The notes beneath the pieces are model-generated. The model did no database searches. It was not told the origin of the DNA and worked only from the letters and a program-made list of their open reading frames with translations. Of a stretch of 64,000 nucleotides of DNA, positions 1 through 8,838 are shown piece by piece (within the stretch, counting starts at the first letter, position 1; each line of letters opens with the position of its first letter). The stretch is from the NCBI GenBank assembly GCA_016700115.1, contig CP064999.1:4216001-4280000 (forward strand). The letters run 5' to 3'. A program made the position numbers and the translations under genes. The stretch comes from Sphingobacteriales bacterium. GTDB taxonomy: Bacteria; Bacteroidota; Bacteroidia; Chitinophagales; UBA2359.

Positions 1-1631
1 AACCAAACCAATCTATTGTTTTATGTTCTTTGGGAGATGGTTCCGTTACTGAAGGGGAGGTTTCAGAGGCCTTTCAATTTGCAGCATTGCATCAATTGCC
101 TATTTTATATTTAATTCAGGACAACGATTGGGGAATTTCAGTCAGTGCAAAAGAAGCCCGTAGCATGGATGCTTACGAGTTTGTTTCCGGATATATTGGA
201 ATCAAAAGAATGAGAGCAAACGGAACAGACTTTGTTTCGACTTATCTGGCTGTTGAAGAAGCAATTGCTTATGTGAGAACTGAACGCAAACCATTGTTGC
301 TGCATGTTAAAGTTCCGTTATTAGGACATCACACCTCCGGGGTAAGAAAGGAATGGTACCGTTCAGAAGAAGACCTTGCAGAACATTCACAGCGGGACCC
401 GGTTCCGCATTTAGAAAAATATCTGTTAGAACATAAAGTCGCAACTGCTAAAGTTCTGCAAGGAATTAAGGAAAACGCCGGCAGGCTGGTAGAAGAAGAT
501 TTTAAAAAAGCGGTAGCGGCTAAAGAACCAGACCCGGAAACCCTGCTGTTGCATGAGTTTGCTCCTACTCCTGTTTTAGAGGAAAAAGGCATTCGCAGCC
601 CTGAACACGGTAGAAAAGTGGTAATGGTTGATGCGGCACTTTATGCCATGGACGAAATACTGCACAAATATCCTGAGGCGGTGTTTTATGGTCAGGATGT
701 AGGCAGGAGATTGGGAGGTGTTTTCAGAGAAGCAGCAACCCTTGCCGAAAAATACGGAGATGAACGTGTTTTTAACACTGCAATTCAGGAAGCCTATTTA
801 GTCGGTTCAACCGCAGGAATGTCGGCAGTCGGGTTAAAACCAATTGTCGAAATTCAGTTTGCCGACTATATCTGGACCGGGGTCAATCAGTTGGTCGTTG
901 AATTGTCGAAGTCCTGCTATTTATCAATGGGAAAATATCCGGTTCAATCTTTAATCCGTGTGCCGATTGGCGCTTATGGCAGCGGGGGGCCGTATCATTC
1001 AGGATGTATCGAATCGAGTATTCTGGCTGTCAGGGGAATAAAAGTGATTTATCCTTCAAACGCCGCAGATATGAAAGGGTTGCTAAAAGCAGCATTTCTC
1101 GACCCAAATCCTGTGGTATGTTTTGAACATAAAGGCTTATACTGGTCGAAGGTTGCCGGAACTGATGATGCAAAAACCATTGAACCGGATGAAGACTATA
1201 TTATCCCTTTGGGAAAAGCAAATATTGCTCTTGCTGCCGATGAGAAACAAGTACAGACCGGAAATACTCTGGGTATCATAACCTACGGAATGGGGGTACA
1301 TTGGGCAAAAAACGCCGCCCGTCAGTTTACCGGAAGTGTAGAAATATTAGACCTTCGAACTTTAAACCCATTGGACGAAACCGCTATTTTTGATTTGGTG
1401 AAGAAACACAACAAGATATTAATACTGACCGAAGAACCTGTTATGAATTCATTTGCTCAAACTATTGCCGGACGGATTGCCGAACATTGTTTTGAATATC
1501 TGGATGCACCGGTTCGTGTAATAGGTTCTGCAAATGTTCCTGCTGTTCCGCTCAACACAGGTTTGGAGGCAGCTATGTTGCCGAATGCCGAAAAAGTAGC
1601 GGACGAAATAGAGAAACTGCTGAATTGGTAA
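1..1631 (+). CDS. 2-oxoacid (branched-chain) dehydrogenase E1, fused alpha/beta subunits, 5' partial
   Basis: This is the thiamine-diphosphate E1 component that decarboxylates branched-chain 2-oxoacids for the BCKDH complex in the cytoplasm. The frame is open to the left edge (codons from base 3), so the TTG at 30 is not the start and the N-terminal alpha part is missing. GDGSVTEGE is the ThDP/Mg motif that ends the alpha half. From about residue 195 after that motif the beta half begins, with EAYLVGSTAGMSAVG, the pyrimidine-binding region and GAYGSGGPYHSG. Single-chain alpha-beta E1 proteins are usual in Bacteroidota. Another 2-oxoacid substrate cannot be excluded, but ilvE at 41.3-42.3 kb fits branched-chain catabolism. 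Confidence 0.92.
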   Translation, partial: PNQSIVLCSLGDGSVTEGEVSEAFQFAALHQLPILYLIQDNDWGISVSAKEARSMDAYEFVSGYIGIKRMRANGTDFVSTYLAVEEAIAYVRTERKPLLLHVKVPLLGHHTSGVRKEWYRSEEDLAEHSQRDPVPHLEKYLLEHKVATAKVLQGIKENAGRLVEEDFKKAVAAKEPDPETLLLHEFAPTPVLEEKGIRSPEHGRKVVMVDAALYAMDEILHKYPEAVFYGQDVGRRLGGVFREAATLAEKYGDERVFNTAIQEAYLVGSTAGMSAVGLKPIVEIQFADYIWTGVNQLVVELSKSCYLSMGKYPVQSLIRVPIGAYGSGGPYHSGCIESSILAVRGIKVIYPSNAADMKGLLKAAFLDPNPVVCFEHKGLYWSKVAGTDDAKTIEPDEDYIIPLGKANIALAADEKQVQTGNTLGIITYGMGVHWAKNAARQFTGSVEILDLRTLNPLDETAIFDLVKKHNKILILTEEPVMNSFAQTIAGRIAEHCFEYLDAPVRVIGSANVPAVPLNTGLEAAMLPNAEKVADEIEKLLNW

Positions 1632-1816
1632 AGCAAAATCCGGACTTAATTCAGAACAAACCGGAGATATTTGTTCCTGAAACAGATAAAGTTCTTGTTT
1701 TCCGATAGAAATCTGTCCTCCAAATGCCAAATTGAAGGACAAATTGTTGTGAGTTTGTTTAAAATCCGTATTTTTGTCAATTGTAAACCTATTCATCACT
1801 AAATATCCAAATAATA

Positions 1817-2302
1817 ATGAAACAAGTGGTTACTTTTTTATTGATTCTTAGTTCTGCTGTTTTGATGACAACTGCTTGTAATGCGCAACAAACGGCAAAA
1901 GAAAAACAACACCAAAACGAAAATTCTGAAGTTCAAACCGGAAAAAGCGAGGAATCTCCTGTTTCTTCAGTCAATGAAAATCCATCGCGTTCGCACGAAT
2001 TTAATCATGGATATATGGTTCTTCCCGGTTTTACCCCAACCGGAAACCCGGAAACCGACGACATGAACTATGCCAAAGCCAAAAAAGAGTTTGTTGCTCA
2101 AAATCCGGACGATTATATCCAAAAAATGAACGACCTGACCGAAACAGCCAAGAAAGAATGGTTGAGTCAGCAAGTTCCTTCCAATACTCAACGCGATTCG
2201 AATCTCATTCAAATTTCCAAATCCCGGTTTGACAATATGACTGAAGCTGAAAAGAAGAGAATTACCGATCATCCTCAGCAATTTAATATCGTAGAAGACT
2301 GA
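1817..2302 (+). CDS. Small putative lipoprotein, unknown function
   Basis: A 161-residue protein of no family I recognise. Residues 1-20 form a hydrophobic signal peptide ending in TTAC, so Cys21 is a likely lipidation site. A polar stretch rich in Gln, Lys, Glu and Ser follows, then a compact C-terminal part (about residues 65-161) with the sequence PGFTPTGNPETDD and many charged residues. It starts with ATG and ends just before a strong bidirectional terminator that separates it from the convergent membrane-protein gene. Export to the outer membrane or periplasm is inferred from the lipobox only. Confidence 0.7.
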   Translation: MKQVVTFLLILSSAVLMTTACNAQQTAKEKQHQNENSEVQTGKSEESPVSSVNENPSRSHEFNHGYMVLPGFTPTGNPETDDMNYAKAKKEFVAQNPDDYIQKMNDLTETAKKEWLSQQVPSNTQRDSNLIQISKSRFDNMTEAEKKRITDHPQQFNIVED

Positions 2303-2325
2303 CAACCGGTCTGTTTTCCACAAAA

Positions 2326-2361
2326 AAAAAGCCCTGAAGTTGCATTGCTTCAGGGCTTTTT
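2326..2361. terminator. Bidirectional rho-independent terminator
   Basis: A perfect 9-bp stem (gccctgaag / cttcagggc) with an 8-base loop has an A-run on its left and a T-run on its right. It therefore serves the lipoprotein gene on the plus strand and the convergent gene on the minus strand. Confidence 0.85.
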
Positions 2362-2385
2362 ATTTTTACAAAATTCTATTTTCTG

Positions 2386-2715
2386 TTATGACTGTTTACT
2401 TAATCTTGCGTTCAGGAAGGGTATAATAAAGGTTAACACTAAGCCGGTTACTGCTCCGGTAATAATTTCGTCAACATAATTTTCCATTGCTCCTCCCTGA
2501 CTGACTCCTATAATGATGAAAAACACGGCACCTAACAAAGCTCCAAGGAGATAGAAGTTGATTTTAAGCCGTTGCGTTCCGGCAAAACCGATTAAGGCAC
2601 CTAAAATAACAGGAATGAAAATGTAAGAATAAACAGTACTGCCGCCAAAAAGCAGAAATTCAATAATTCCTAAAATTAATCCTGCAATTGCTCCAATAAT
2701 GATTTGGTTGTTCAT
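2386..2715 (-). CDS. Small integral membrane protein, unknown
   Basis: 109 residues, almost entirely hydrophobic, with about four transmembrane segments (roughly residues 5-25, 30-47, 52-73 and 84-103). Glycine-rich helix motifs such as GAIAGLILGIIE, GALIGFAG and GAVTGLVL recur, as in small glycine-zipper membrane proteins. I recognise no catalytic residues and no named family. It starts with ATG and is a single-gene unit ending at the shared terminator. Confidence 0.65.
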   Translation of the reverse strand: MNNQIIIGAIAGLILGIIEFLLFGGSTVYSYIFIPVILGALIGFAGTQRLKINFYLLGALLGAVFFIIIGVSQGGAMENYVDEIITGAVTGLVLTFIIPFLNARLSKQS

Positions 2716-3022
2716 AATTAAAAAGATTTGAAAGTTTGTGAATGTTGTTAAGGACGATGATACCTTTTTAGGTCACAAACTGTACCAGATTATGAATACC
2801 ACTTCACTATCTATAAGAACCCACCCCTAAACCCTCAGGGGAAGGAAATTTAAAGACCTTTGTCAGTAGTTGGCGATTCAAAATTAAATCATAGTTGGTA
2901 TAATATATATGCAGCTACTCATAGAATTGCTGCTTATCCAACTTAATCTTTTTATTTCACAATAACATTTTATCGTTTTACCTTTATGCCTGTCGTTATT
3001 TTTTGACCTTTAATCTTAATGG
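2716..3022. other. Intergenic region with a C/G-rich hairpin
   Basis: A 307-bp spacer between divergent genes that must hold both promoters. No gene is seen. At 2824-2841 a short hairpin (cccct, 8-base loop, agggg) stands out in AT-rich DNA and resembles interspersed C/G-rich motifs common between Bacteroidota genes. No clear TAnnTTTG box was found; TACCTTTA near 2988 is the nearest match ahead of the DUF1800 gene. Confidence 0.4.
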
Positions 3023-4708
3023 ATGAATCGCCGCACATTTCTATCGAATTTTGCCCCTGTTTTCCCCAAACCGGCACTACTGCAAAGCGGACTCGAACCC
3101 TATGATGAAGCATGGAATAATCAAACTGCTGCACATTTACTGAGGCGAACAACTTTTGGAATCAGAGCCAATGAGATTGAGCAGATTGCAGCAATGGGAT
3201 TAGAGGCGGCTGTGGCGCAACTCTTAACTGCTCCTGCCGGAAATGGACAACCCATTAATTACTATGCCGGAGGTGATGGCTTTGTCAGTTTGGGAAACAG
3301 TTGGGTGCCACCGGCAATTGTCAACGAGTTTTACGAATTTGGGCGAACCAATTCCAATAAACTTTGGCTCATTAACCGTATGCTGACCAGAAACCTGACT
3401 GTTTTTGATAAAATGGCTTTGTTCTGGCACAATCATTTTGTGGTTGAATCGGCAGCAGTCGGCTCGTCTGCCATGATGTATAAGTATTTTGCGGCTATAG
3501 ACCAATATACTTTTGGAAATTTTAAAACCCTTACCCTGGCAATCAGCAGAACGCCTGCCATGTTGAGGTATCTGAACGGGGAATACAATTCGGCTTCGGC
3601 ACCTGACGAAAATTATGCACGCGAACTCCAGGAATTGTTTACCATCGGCAAAGGCCCCGATGCGCAATTTACCGAAGAAGATGTGCAGGCAGCCGCGCGG
3701 GTTTTAACCGGGTTCAGAATCAACCCTTTAGATCATACTCAATGGTTTTTCAACGGTTTTGAGCATGATGCAGGAGATAAACAATTTTCCGGTTTTTATG
3801 GAAATACCATCATCAACGGTCAATCGGGAGAGTATGGGCAGTATGAATTAAACAACATGCTCGACATGATATTTGCCGTTCCTGAAGTTGCCAGGTTTAT
3901 ATGCAGAAAGATTTACCGGTACTTTGTCTATTATCAGATAACTCCGGATATTGAAACTAATATCATTGAACCGCTTGCCGATATTTTCAGAAATAACGAC
4001 TATGAAATTCTTCCCGTTTTGGATGCTTTGTTCAAGAGCAGTCATTTTTATGATTCAATGAATTTTGCATGTTATATAAAAAGCCCCTTGGACTATATCC
4101 TCGGAATTTGCCGAAATTTTGACATCCCCTTTTGGACCGGAAGCAGCAATAATATTTTTTACCAAAACTGGCAGGTTGCCAATGCCAACCGGTACAAATG
4201 TTGCGATGTGCTACATGACCGGGCAACTCAGACGGCTATGGAAATCGGCCAACATCCTTCTGTTTCGGGCTGGCCTGCTTTTTATCAGGAGCCCATGTTT
4301 AACGAAGTATGGATAAATTCGGATACCTACTCCAAACGGATGGAATTTGCACATCAACTTTGTCAGAATGGAATTAACACCGGTTATCTGCAATTTTCAA
4401 ATCCCTCTAATTTTACTTTAAAAATAAATCTGACCGGTTTTGCATTATCCCTTTCGCAACCGGAAGACCCCAATTTATTGGTCAGCCAAACCATCGAACG
4501 GCTTTACAGCTATCCGGTTGATGAAGAATTTACCGCCTATCTGAAAAGCTTCCTGCTTTCAGGCACCGGTGAGGATTATTACTGGACATCTGCCTGGAAC
4601 AATTTTGTCGCTTTTCCCGATAATATCACTTATAAAACGATTGTCGAAACACGATTGCGCAATATGATTGAGTATATGCTCACTCAACCGGAATATCAGT
4701 TATTGTAA
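3023..4708 (+). CDS. DUF1800 family protein
   Basis: 561 residues. It matches DUF1800 by LLRRTTFG near residue 40, MALFWHNHFV near 133, ENYARELQELFTIG near 196 and a later EEDVQAAARVLTGFR. The family is exported and its biochemical role is unknown. The start MNRRTFL resembles a twin-arginine-type leader, though the hydrophobic core is weak. The next gene, 35 bp downstream, is DUF1501, the standard partner, so the two almost certainly form an operon and act together outside the cytoplasm. The N-terminal Met is ATG. I see no frameshift or missing segment. Confidence 0.88.
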   Translation: MNRRTFLSNFAPVFPKPALLQSGLEPYDEAWNNQTAAHLLRRTTFGIRANEIEQIAAMGLEAAVAQLLTAPAGNGQPINYYAGGDGFVSLGNSWVPPAIVNEFYEFGRTNSNKLWLINRMLTRNLTVFDKMALFWHNHFVVESAAVGSSAMMYKYFAAIDQYTFGNFKTLTLAISRTPAMLRYLNGEYNSASAPDENYARELQELFTIGKGPDAQFTEEDVQAAARVLTGFRINPLDHTQWFFNGFEHDAGDKQFSGFYGNTIINGQSGEYGQYELNNMLDMIFAVPEVARFICRKIYRYFVYYQITPDIETNIIEPLADIFRNNDYEILPVLDALFKSSHFYDSMNFACYIKSPLDYILGICRNFDIPFWTGSSNNIFYQNWQVANANRYKCCDVLHDRATQTAMEIGQHPSVSGWPAFYQEPMFNEVWINSDTYSKRMEFAHQLCQNGINTGYLQFSNPSNFTLKINLTGFALSLSQPEDPNLLVSQTIERLYSYPVDEEFTAYLKSFLLSGTGEDYYWTSAWNNFVAFPDNITYKTIVETRLRNMIEYMLTQPEYQLL

Positions 4709-4743
4709 CAAACCCCTGACTTATTTTAACCATCCATTTATCT

Positions 4744-6246
4744 ATGCAAAGACGTAAATTCCTACAGACATTGGCTCCGGCAATTGTTTTGCCTTCTTTG
4801 TTGCAAGGGCTGACAATCAGGGCTTACAGCGCTACTCCATTCATACAGGAACTTTCAGCCCTGCAAACCGATACTGACCGGGTGTTGGTGCTCATTCAGT
4901 TAAACGGTGGAAACGATGGACTCAATACCGTAATTCCCTTGGATCAATATGAAAATCTTCAGGCGGCAAGGGGAAATGTTCTGGCAACCGAGGATTCCGT
5001 TTTACCCCTTTCAGGAACAACCGCCACCGGTCTGCATCCTGCAATGGAAGGAATGAGGCAGCTCTACGAAGAGGGCAAACTCAGTATAATTCAGGGGGTG
5101 GGATATCCCAATTTCAGTTTTTCACATTTCAGGGCAACCGATATTTATGCAACAGGTTCGTCCGGGATTGAAAATCTGGAAACCGGTTGGATAGGGAGAT
5201 ATTTAGAACACGAATTTAACGGGTTTCCGGCAGGTTTTCCAAACCCGGAAATGCCCGATCCGCCCGCCATTCAGCTTGGATTGGGTATTCCTTTGTTGTT
5301 TCAGGCTGCCGCTACCAATATGGCAATGACCATCAGCGGCCCCAATGTTTTTAATAACTGGGTAAACGGCGGTGGATCCGGTTTACCGTCAACTCCTGCC
5401 GGCATTGAACTGGCATACCTCAGAACTATTGCCCAGCAAACTCAGAGTTATGCTTCACAAATTATTGCCGCGTCAGAAGCGGTAACTTCACAAAATCCCA
5501 ACTATCCGGAAGCCGGTGTGAATGAATTATCCGATCAGCTCAAATTAGTCGCCCGTTTAATTGCAGGCGGTTTGAAAACCCGGATTTACTTAGTTTCTAT
5601 CGGGGGGTTTGATACCCACTCCAATCAGATTGGCGGCGGAAGCTCCAATACCGGCACTCATGCCACTTTGCTGGGTAAAGTGTCTGATGCAATTAAAGCT
5701 TTCACAGACGACCTGACTTTTCTGAACATTGAAGATCGCGTGTTGGGGATGACTTTTACCGAGTTCGGGCGAAGGGTGAAAGCCAACGCAAGTGCAGGCA
5801 CTGACCATGGAACCTGTTACCCCATGTTTGTTTTTGGCACAAATTTACAACCCGGTATGGTGGGAGTTAATCCGGTTATCCCTGCTTCCGTAGGGGTCAA
5901 TTTTAACCTGCCAACACAACACGATTACCGGGCTGTTTACGGTACTTTGCTCAAAGACTGGTTCTGTCTGCCGCAAACTATTGCAAACGACATCATGCTC
6001 CATAATTTTACCGCTTTGCCGATTGTAAATGCGCCTTGCTGCATTTCTCCGCAACCTGTCATCACCGGACCTGTTACTGTTTGTCCCGAAAATATCGCCG
6101 TTTACTCCATCCCTGAAATAGCAGGCAGTACTTATATATGGACGGTTACCGGTGGAACTATCCTTAGCGGACAAGGAACGAATACTATTCAGGTTCAGTG
6201 GGAAAACAATCAGGCCGGCAATGTTCAGGTTTCACAAATACAATAA
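4744..6246 (+). CDS. DUF1501 family protein with C-terminal PKD-like segment
   Basis: 500 residues. The leader MQRRKFLQTLAP has an Arg pair and hydrophobic core. The DUF1501 (sulfatase/phosphatase-like fold) hallmarks are LIQLNGGNDGLNT near residue 56, FSFSHFRATDIY, GGFDTHSNQ, and TEFGRRVKANASAGTDHG near 338. After about residue 430 a Cys-containing linker leads to a PKD-like segment (GPVTVCPENIAVYSIP, YIWTVTGG) that ends abruptly after QVSQIQ without a type IX sorting domain. It forms an operon with the upstream DUF1800 gene. The partner function is not known; secretion is inferred from the leader and the PKD segment. Confidence 0.88.
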   Translation: MQRRKFLQTLAPAIVLPSLLQGLTIRAYSATPFIQELSALQTDTDRVLVLIQLNGGNDGLNTVIPLDQYENLQAARGNVLATEDSVLPLSGTTATGLHPAMEGMRQLYEEGKLSIIQGVGYPNFSFSHFRATDIYATGSSGIENLETGWIGRYLEHEFNGFPAGFPNPEMPDPPAIQLGLGIPLLFQAAATNMAMTISGPNVFNNWVNGGGSGLPSTPAGIELAYLRTIAQQTQSYASQIIAASEAVTSQNPNYPEAGVNELSDQLKLVARLIAGGLKTRIYLVSIGGFDTHSNQIGGGSSNTGTHATLLGKVSDAIKAFTDDLTFLNIEDRVLGMTFTEFGRRVKANASAGTDHGTCYPMFVFGTNLQPGMVGVNPVIPASVGVNFNLPTQHDYRAVYGTLLKDWFCLPQTIANDIMLHNFTALPIVNAPCCISPQPVITGPVTVCPENIAVYSIPEIAGSTYIWTVTGGTILSGQGTNTIQVQWENNQAGNVQVSQIQ

Positions 6247-6290
6247 AAAAATTCAGTCATCCATCAGTTTCATAAACACCCGGACTCATC

Positions 6291-7349
6291 ATGAACAATC
6301 TGCCCAAAGTTGCGGTGGTTATCCTGAACTGGAACGGAAAACAATTGCTGGAACAATTCCTGCCGTCTGTCCTGTCCTCGGATTATGAAAACCTCGAAAT
6401 CTATGTGGCAGATAACGCTTCGACCGACGATTCTGTAAAAATGCTGGAGGAAAATTTCAAGATGGTCAAAATTCTGCAACTCCAACAGAATTTTGGATTT
6501 GCAGAGGGGTATAATCAGGCATTACAGCAAATTTCTGCTCCTTATTCGGTGTTGTTAAATTCAGATGTCGAAGTAAGCCCCGGTTGGTTAACCCCGATTA
6601 TCCGGTTGATGGAAAAAGACCCGTCAGTTGCGGCATGTCAGCCTAAAATTCTGGCTTATCACCAAAAAACCCATTTTGAATATGCAGGAGCAAGCGGCGG
6701 CTGGTTGGATATGCTGGGATATGCCTTTTGCAGGGGACGTTTTTTTGATCAGTGCGAAGAAGATTCTGGTCAATATAATTCCACTGAGGAAATATTTTGG
6801 GCATCCGGCTGCGCTTTGTTTATCCGTACACCGTTGTTTTACAAAATTGGAGGATTTGACCGTCATTTTTTTGCCCACATGGAAGAAATTGATCTGTGCT
6901 GGCGATTAAAAAGGAGTGGTTATCGCATCATGGTTTGCCCGGATTCTGTGGTCTATCATGTCGGCGGGGGAAGTTTACCCAAAAGCAATCCGAGAAAAAC
7001 GTTTCTCAACTATCACAACAATTTAGTCATGTTGTTTAAAAATCTTCCTGTTTTAACCCTGTTATGGCTCCTGCCTTTCAGGATGTTGCTCGATTGGATT
7101 TCCTGTTTTAAACTGATTGCAGAAAGAAAATTCCGGGATGCCCGGGCAATCCTTAAAGCGCAGTTTTACTTCCTGAAAGGAATAAGGATCTGGTATCGGA
7201 ACAGAAAACAAACCGGTAAAACAGTATCAAACAATCTGCAGCCGCAGGTGAAAAACTTCAAGAACCTGACCGGATTATATCGCGGAAGTATCATCGTCAG
7301 GCATTTTTTGTTAGGCGTTAACAAATTCAGTGCCCTTAAAAAAGGGTAA
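6291..7349 (+). CDS. Glycosyltransferase family 2
   Basis: 352 residues with a GT-A fold. VAVVILNWNG at residues 7-16 is the nucleotide-sugar strand, ADNASTDDS follows near 40, and LNSDVEVSPGW near 85 carries the metal-binding acidic residues. WASGCALFIR and HMEEIDLCWRLKRSGY are the acceptor and catalytic-base region of the rhamnosyltransferase-like GT2 subgroup. The C-terminal 100 residues are basic with one hydrophobic patch, suggesting peripheral membrane contact. It lies 44 bp after the DUF1501 gene, perhaps in the same transcript. Its substrate is unknown; cell-surface polysaccharide or glycoprotein synthesis is likely. Confidence 0.88.
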   Translation: MNNLPKVAVVILNWNGKQLLEQFLPSVLSSDYENLEIYVADNASTDDSVKMLEENFKMVKILQLQQNFGFAEGYNQALQQISAPYSVLLNSDVEVSPGWLTPIIRLMEKDPSVAACQPKILAYHQKTHFEYAGASGGWLDMLGYAFCRGRFFDQCEEDSGQYNSTEEIFWASGCALFIRTPLFYKIGGFDRHFFAHMEEIDLCWRLKRSGYRIMVCPDSVVYHVGGGSLPKSNPRKTFLNYHNNLVMLFKNLPVLTLLWLLPFRMLLDWISCFKLIAERKFRDARAILKAQFYFLKGIRIWYRNRKQTGKTVSNNLQPQVKNFKNLTGLYRGSIIVRHFLLGVNKFSALKKG

Positions 7350-7418
7350 AACGTTAAATTTTTAAGTTTTGCAAAAAAAAAAATGATACCAAAAGATGCA
7401 AAATTGTAAAAAGAGTTT

Positions 7419-7426
7419 TAGATTTG
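7419..7426 (+). promoter_or_regulatory. Putative -7 promoter element TAGATTTG
   Basis: Matches the Bacteroidota -7 consensus TAnnTTTG, 37 bp before the next ATG. No matching -33 TTG at the usual spacing was found. Confidence 0.4.
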
Positions 7427-7462
7427 TAAACAATAAACAATTCATCAAAAAACCCAACTAAT

Positions 7463-8185
7463 ATGCCTCCACGGGAATGGATTTTTTCCACCAATACTTT
7501 TTTATCAAACACAAAGGGCACCTACCGGAAATCCCTCAGGCTGTTTACCGATACGCACGCAAAACTGTATGAAGAAGTTGCCGATGCAGACATCGCCGTC
7601 ATGTATGGCGAGTTAGACCCGGTTTTCCAGAGCTTCGTAATAACCTATAACAGTTGGGGGGCGGTCAAAGGTACCTATCACGGAAAAACAGTCGGTTTGG
7701 AAGAAATTTTGATTCAAAATATGCCGCGCGAAGTCAGAAAATGGGAAGGTGCCGTTCGTGCAGTTTTTGTCGAAGACAGCCCCACAGAAGTAGAAATATT
7801 TCCAAACAAACGAAACCCTTTCCTGAATGGAACTTATGAAGACCGGATTTCTGCCGTTGGTGCTTTGGCTTCAAAATTGCTCGAATATCCCGCCCTTGCA
7901 GCTACTCAACTTGTCGTTCAAAGTTATTACAATCAGCTTGAAGCCACAAGATTGCTCCAGCAACAAAAAGAAGGTGCGGTAAAAGCGCTTTCTGTCATTT
8001 TAGAAAATCAACGCATCATCGTTTGTCAGGTCATGTTTGGCATTCTTGGTTTGTTAATCCATAAATATAAAACTGACCCCAACGATTTAATCCGGTTTTT
8101 TGACCTCGAATTGCTGAGAGAAACCGGTGGAAGCGAAGATGAAGAACCCGAAGAAGAGGAACCACCAACGCCTCCAGAAGAATAA
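7463..8185 (+). CDS. Unknown protein with acidic C-terminal tail
   Basis: 240 residues, not recognised. There is no signal peptide (it begins MPPREWIFSTNTF). The body is mixed alpha/beta with conserved-looking patches such as FTDTHAKLYEEVADADIAV and a helical stretch at about 140-200 that includes a hydrophobic run near 185-195. The last 20 residues are almost all Glu, Pro and Asp. It has its own promoter-like box and a terminator directly behind it, so it is probably monocistronic. It sits immediately before the repeat array and the protease-nuclease gene, but nothing in the sequence proves a link. Confidence 0.65.
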   Translation: MPPREWIFSTNTFLSNTKGTYRKSLRLFTDTHAKLYEEVADADIAVMYGELDPVFQSFVITYNSWGAVKGTYHGKTVGLEEILIQNMPREVRKWEGAVRAVFVEDSPTEVEIFPNKRNPFLNGTYEDRISAVGALASKLLEYPALAATQLVVQSYYNQLEATRLLQQQKEGAVKALSVILENQRIIVCQVMFGILGLLIHKYKTDPNDLIRFFDLELLRETGGSEDEEPEEEEPPTPPEE

Positions 8186-8230
8186 ATTCAAGTAATTGGT
8201 TAATAAATTATAAGTCATTATCGAATCTGA

Positions 8231-8259
8231 CTGCCCTTTTTTCAGGGCAGTTTTTTTTT
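8231..8259 (+). terminator. Rho-independent terminator
   Basis: Stem ctgccct / agggcag with a 6-base loop and nine T's. A second small hairpin (gccc / gggc) follows at 8260-8274. It ends the acidic-tail gene. Confidence 0.85.
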
Positions 8260-8372
8260 GCCCTTTTTCCGGGCAAATTGTTGAAGCGGGTAAACTATTC
8301 TCCTAAATCTTTGCTCAATTTCCAGGGTTGTAAAATAGCTGCCATCCTGAAATCCATATTTTTATTGTTAAT

Positions 8373-8655
8373 CAAAGTTAAACTTTGAGGCATTTCCATT
8401 TTTGGAATCGGTTCAAAGTTAAACTTTAAGGCATTTCCATTTTTGGAATCGGTTCAAAGTTAAACTTTAAGGCATTTCCATTTTCGGAATCGGTTCAAAG
8501 TTAAGCTTTGAGGCATTTCCATTTTCGGAATCGGTTCAAAGTTAAACTTTGAGGCATTTCCATTTTCGGAATCGGTTCAAAGTTAAACTTTAAGGCATTT
8601 CCATTTTCGGAATCGGTTCAAAGTTAAACTTTAAGGCATTTCCATTTTCGGAATC
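8373..8655. repeat. Tandem array, seven 41-bp units
   Basis: Units begin at 8373, 8414, 8455, 8496, 8537, 8578 and 8619; the last lacks its final few bases. Each unit holds a near-palindrome CAAAGTTnAACTTTG (its last G is A in units 2, 3, 6 and 7), then GGCATTTCC and a small TTCC/GGAA hairpin, then AATCGGTT. Differences are few: G or A after CTTT, T or C before GGAA (T only in units 1-2), and AAGCTTTG in unit 4. There are no unique spacers, so this is not a CRISPR array. The 41-bp period is close to four helical turns. It lies between a terminator and the protease-nuclease gene. Confidence 0.95.
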
Positions 8656-8838
8656 AATATTTCTATGCCGGATTGATTAAAAAAGTTTTGACAGGTTACC
8701 AAAAACCTTTACATTGACAAATAAAAATAATCAGATTTGTGCAGGACAGAACCGCAGGTTTTCCGTAAATGAAACTTGTGGTTCAGTTCAGAAAGCGGTA
8801 CATTCGGGAATTTGAAACCGGCAATAAAAAGACAGCCC
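8656..8838 (+). other. Leader region of the protease-nuclease gene
   Basis: 183 bp between the repeat array and the chosen ATG. No second gene is seen. An in-frame GTG at 8776 could add 21 residues, but these have no family features. The promoter is not identifiable by the TAnnTTTG word. Confidence 0.35.

Noticed and set aside
1449..1799. Minus-strand 116-residue frame beyond the E1 gene
   Set aside because: About half lies antisense to E1, and the remainder has no recognisable domain. It could be a decayed fragment but there is too little to support it.
6152..6388. Frameshifted continuation of the DUF1501/PKD protein
   Set aside because: The translation shows no PKD or T9SS features and overlaps the GT2 gene.
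8373..8655. CRISPR array
   Set aside because: The 41-bp units follow each other directly with no unique spacers, and no cas gene is present.
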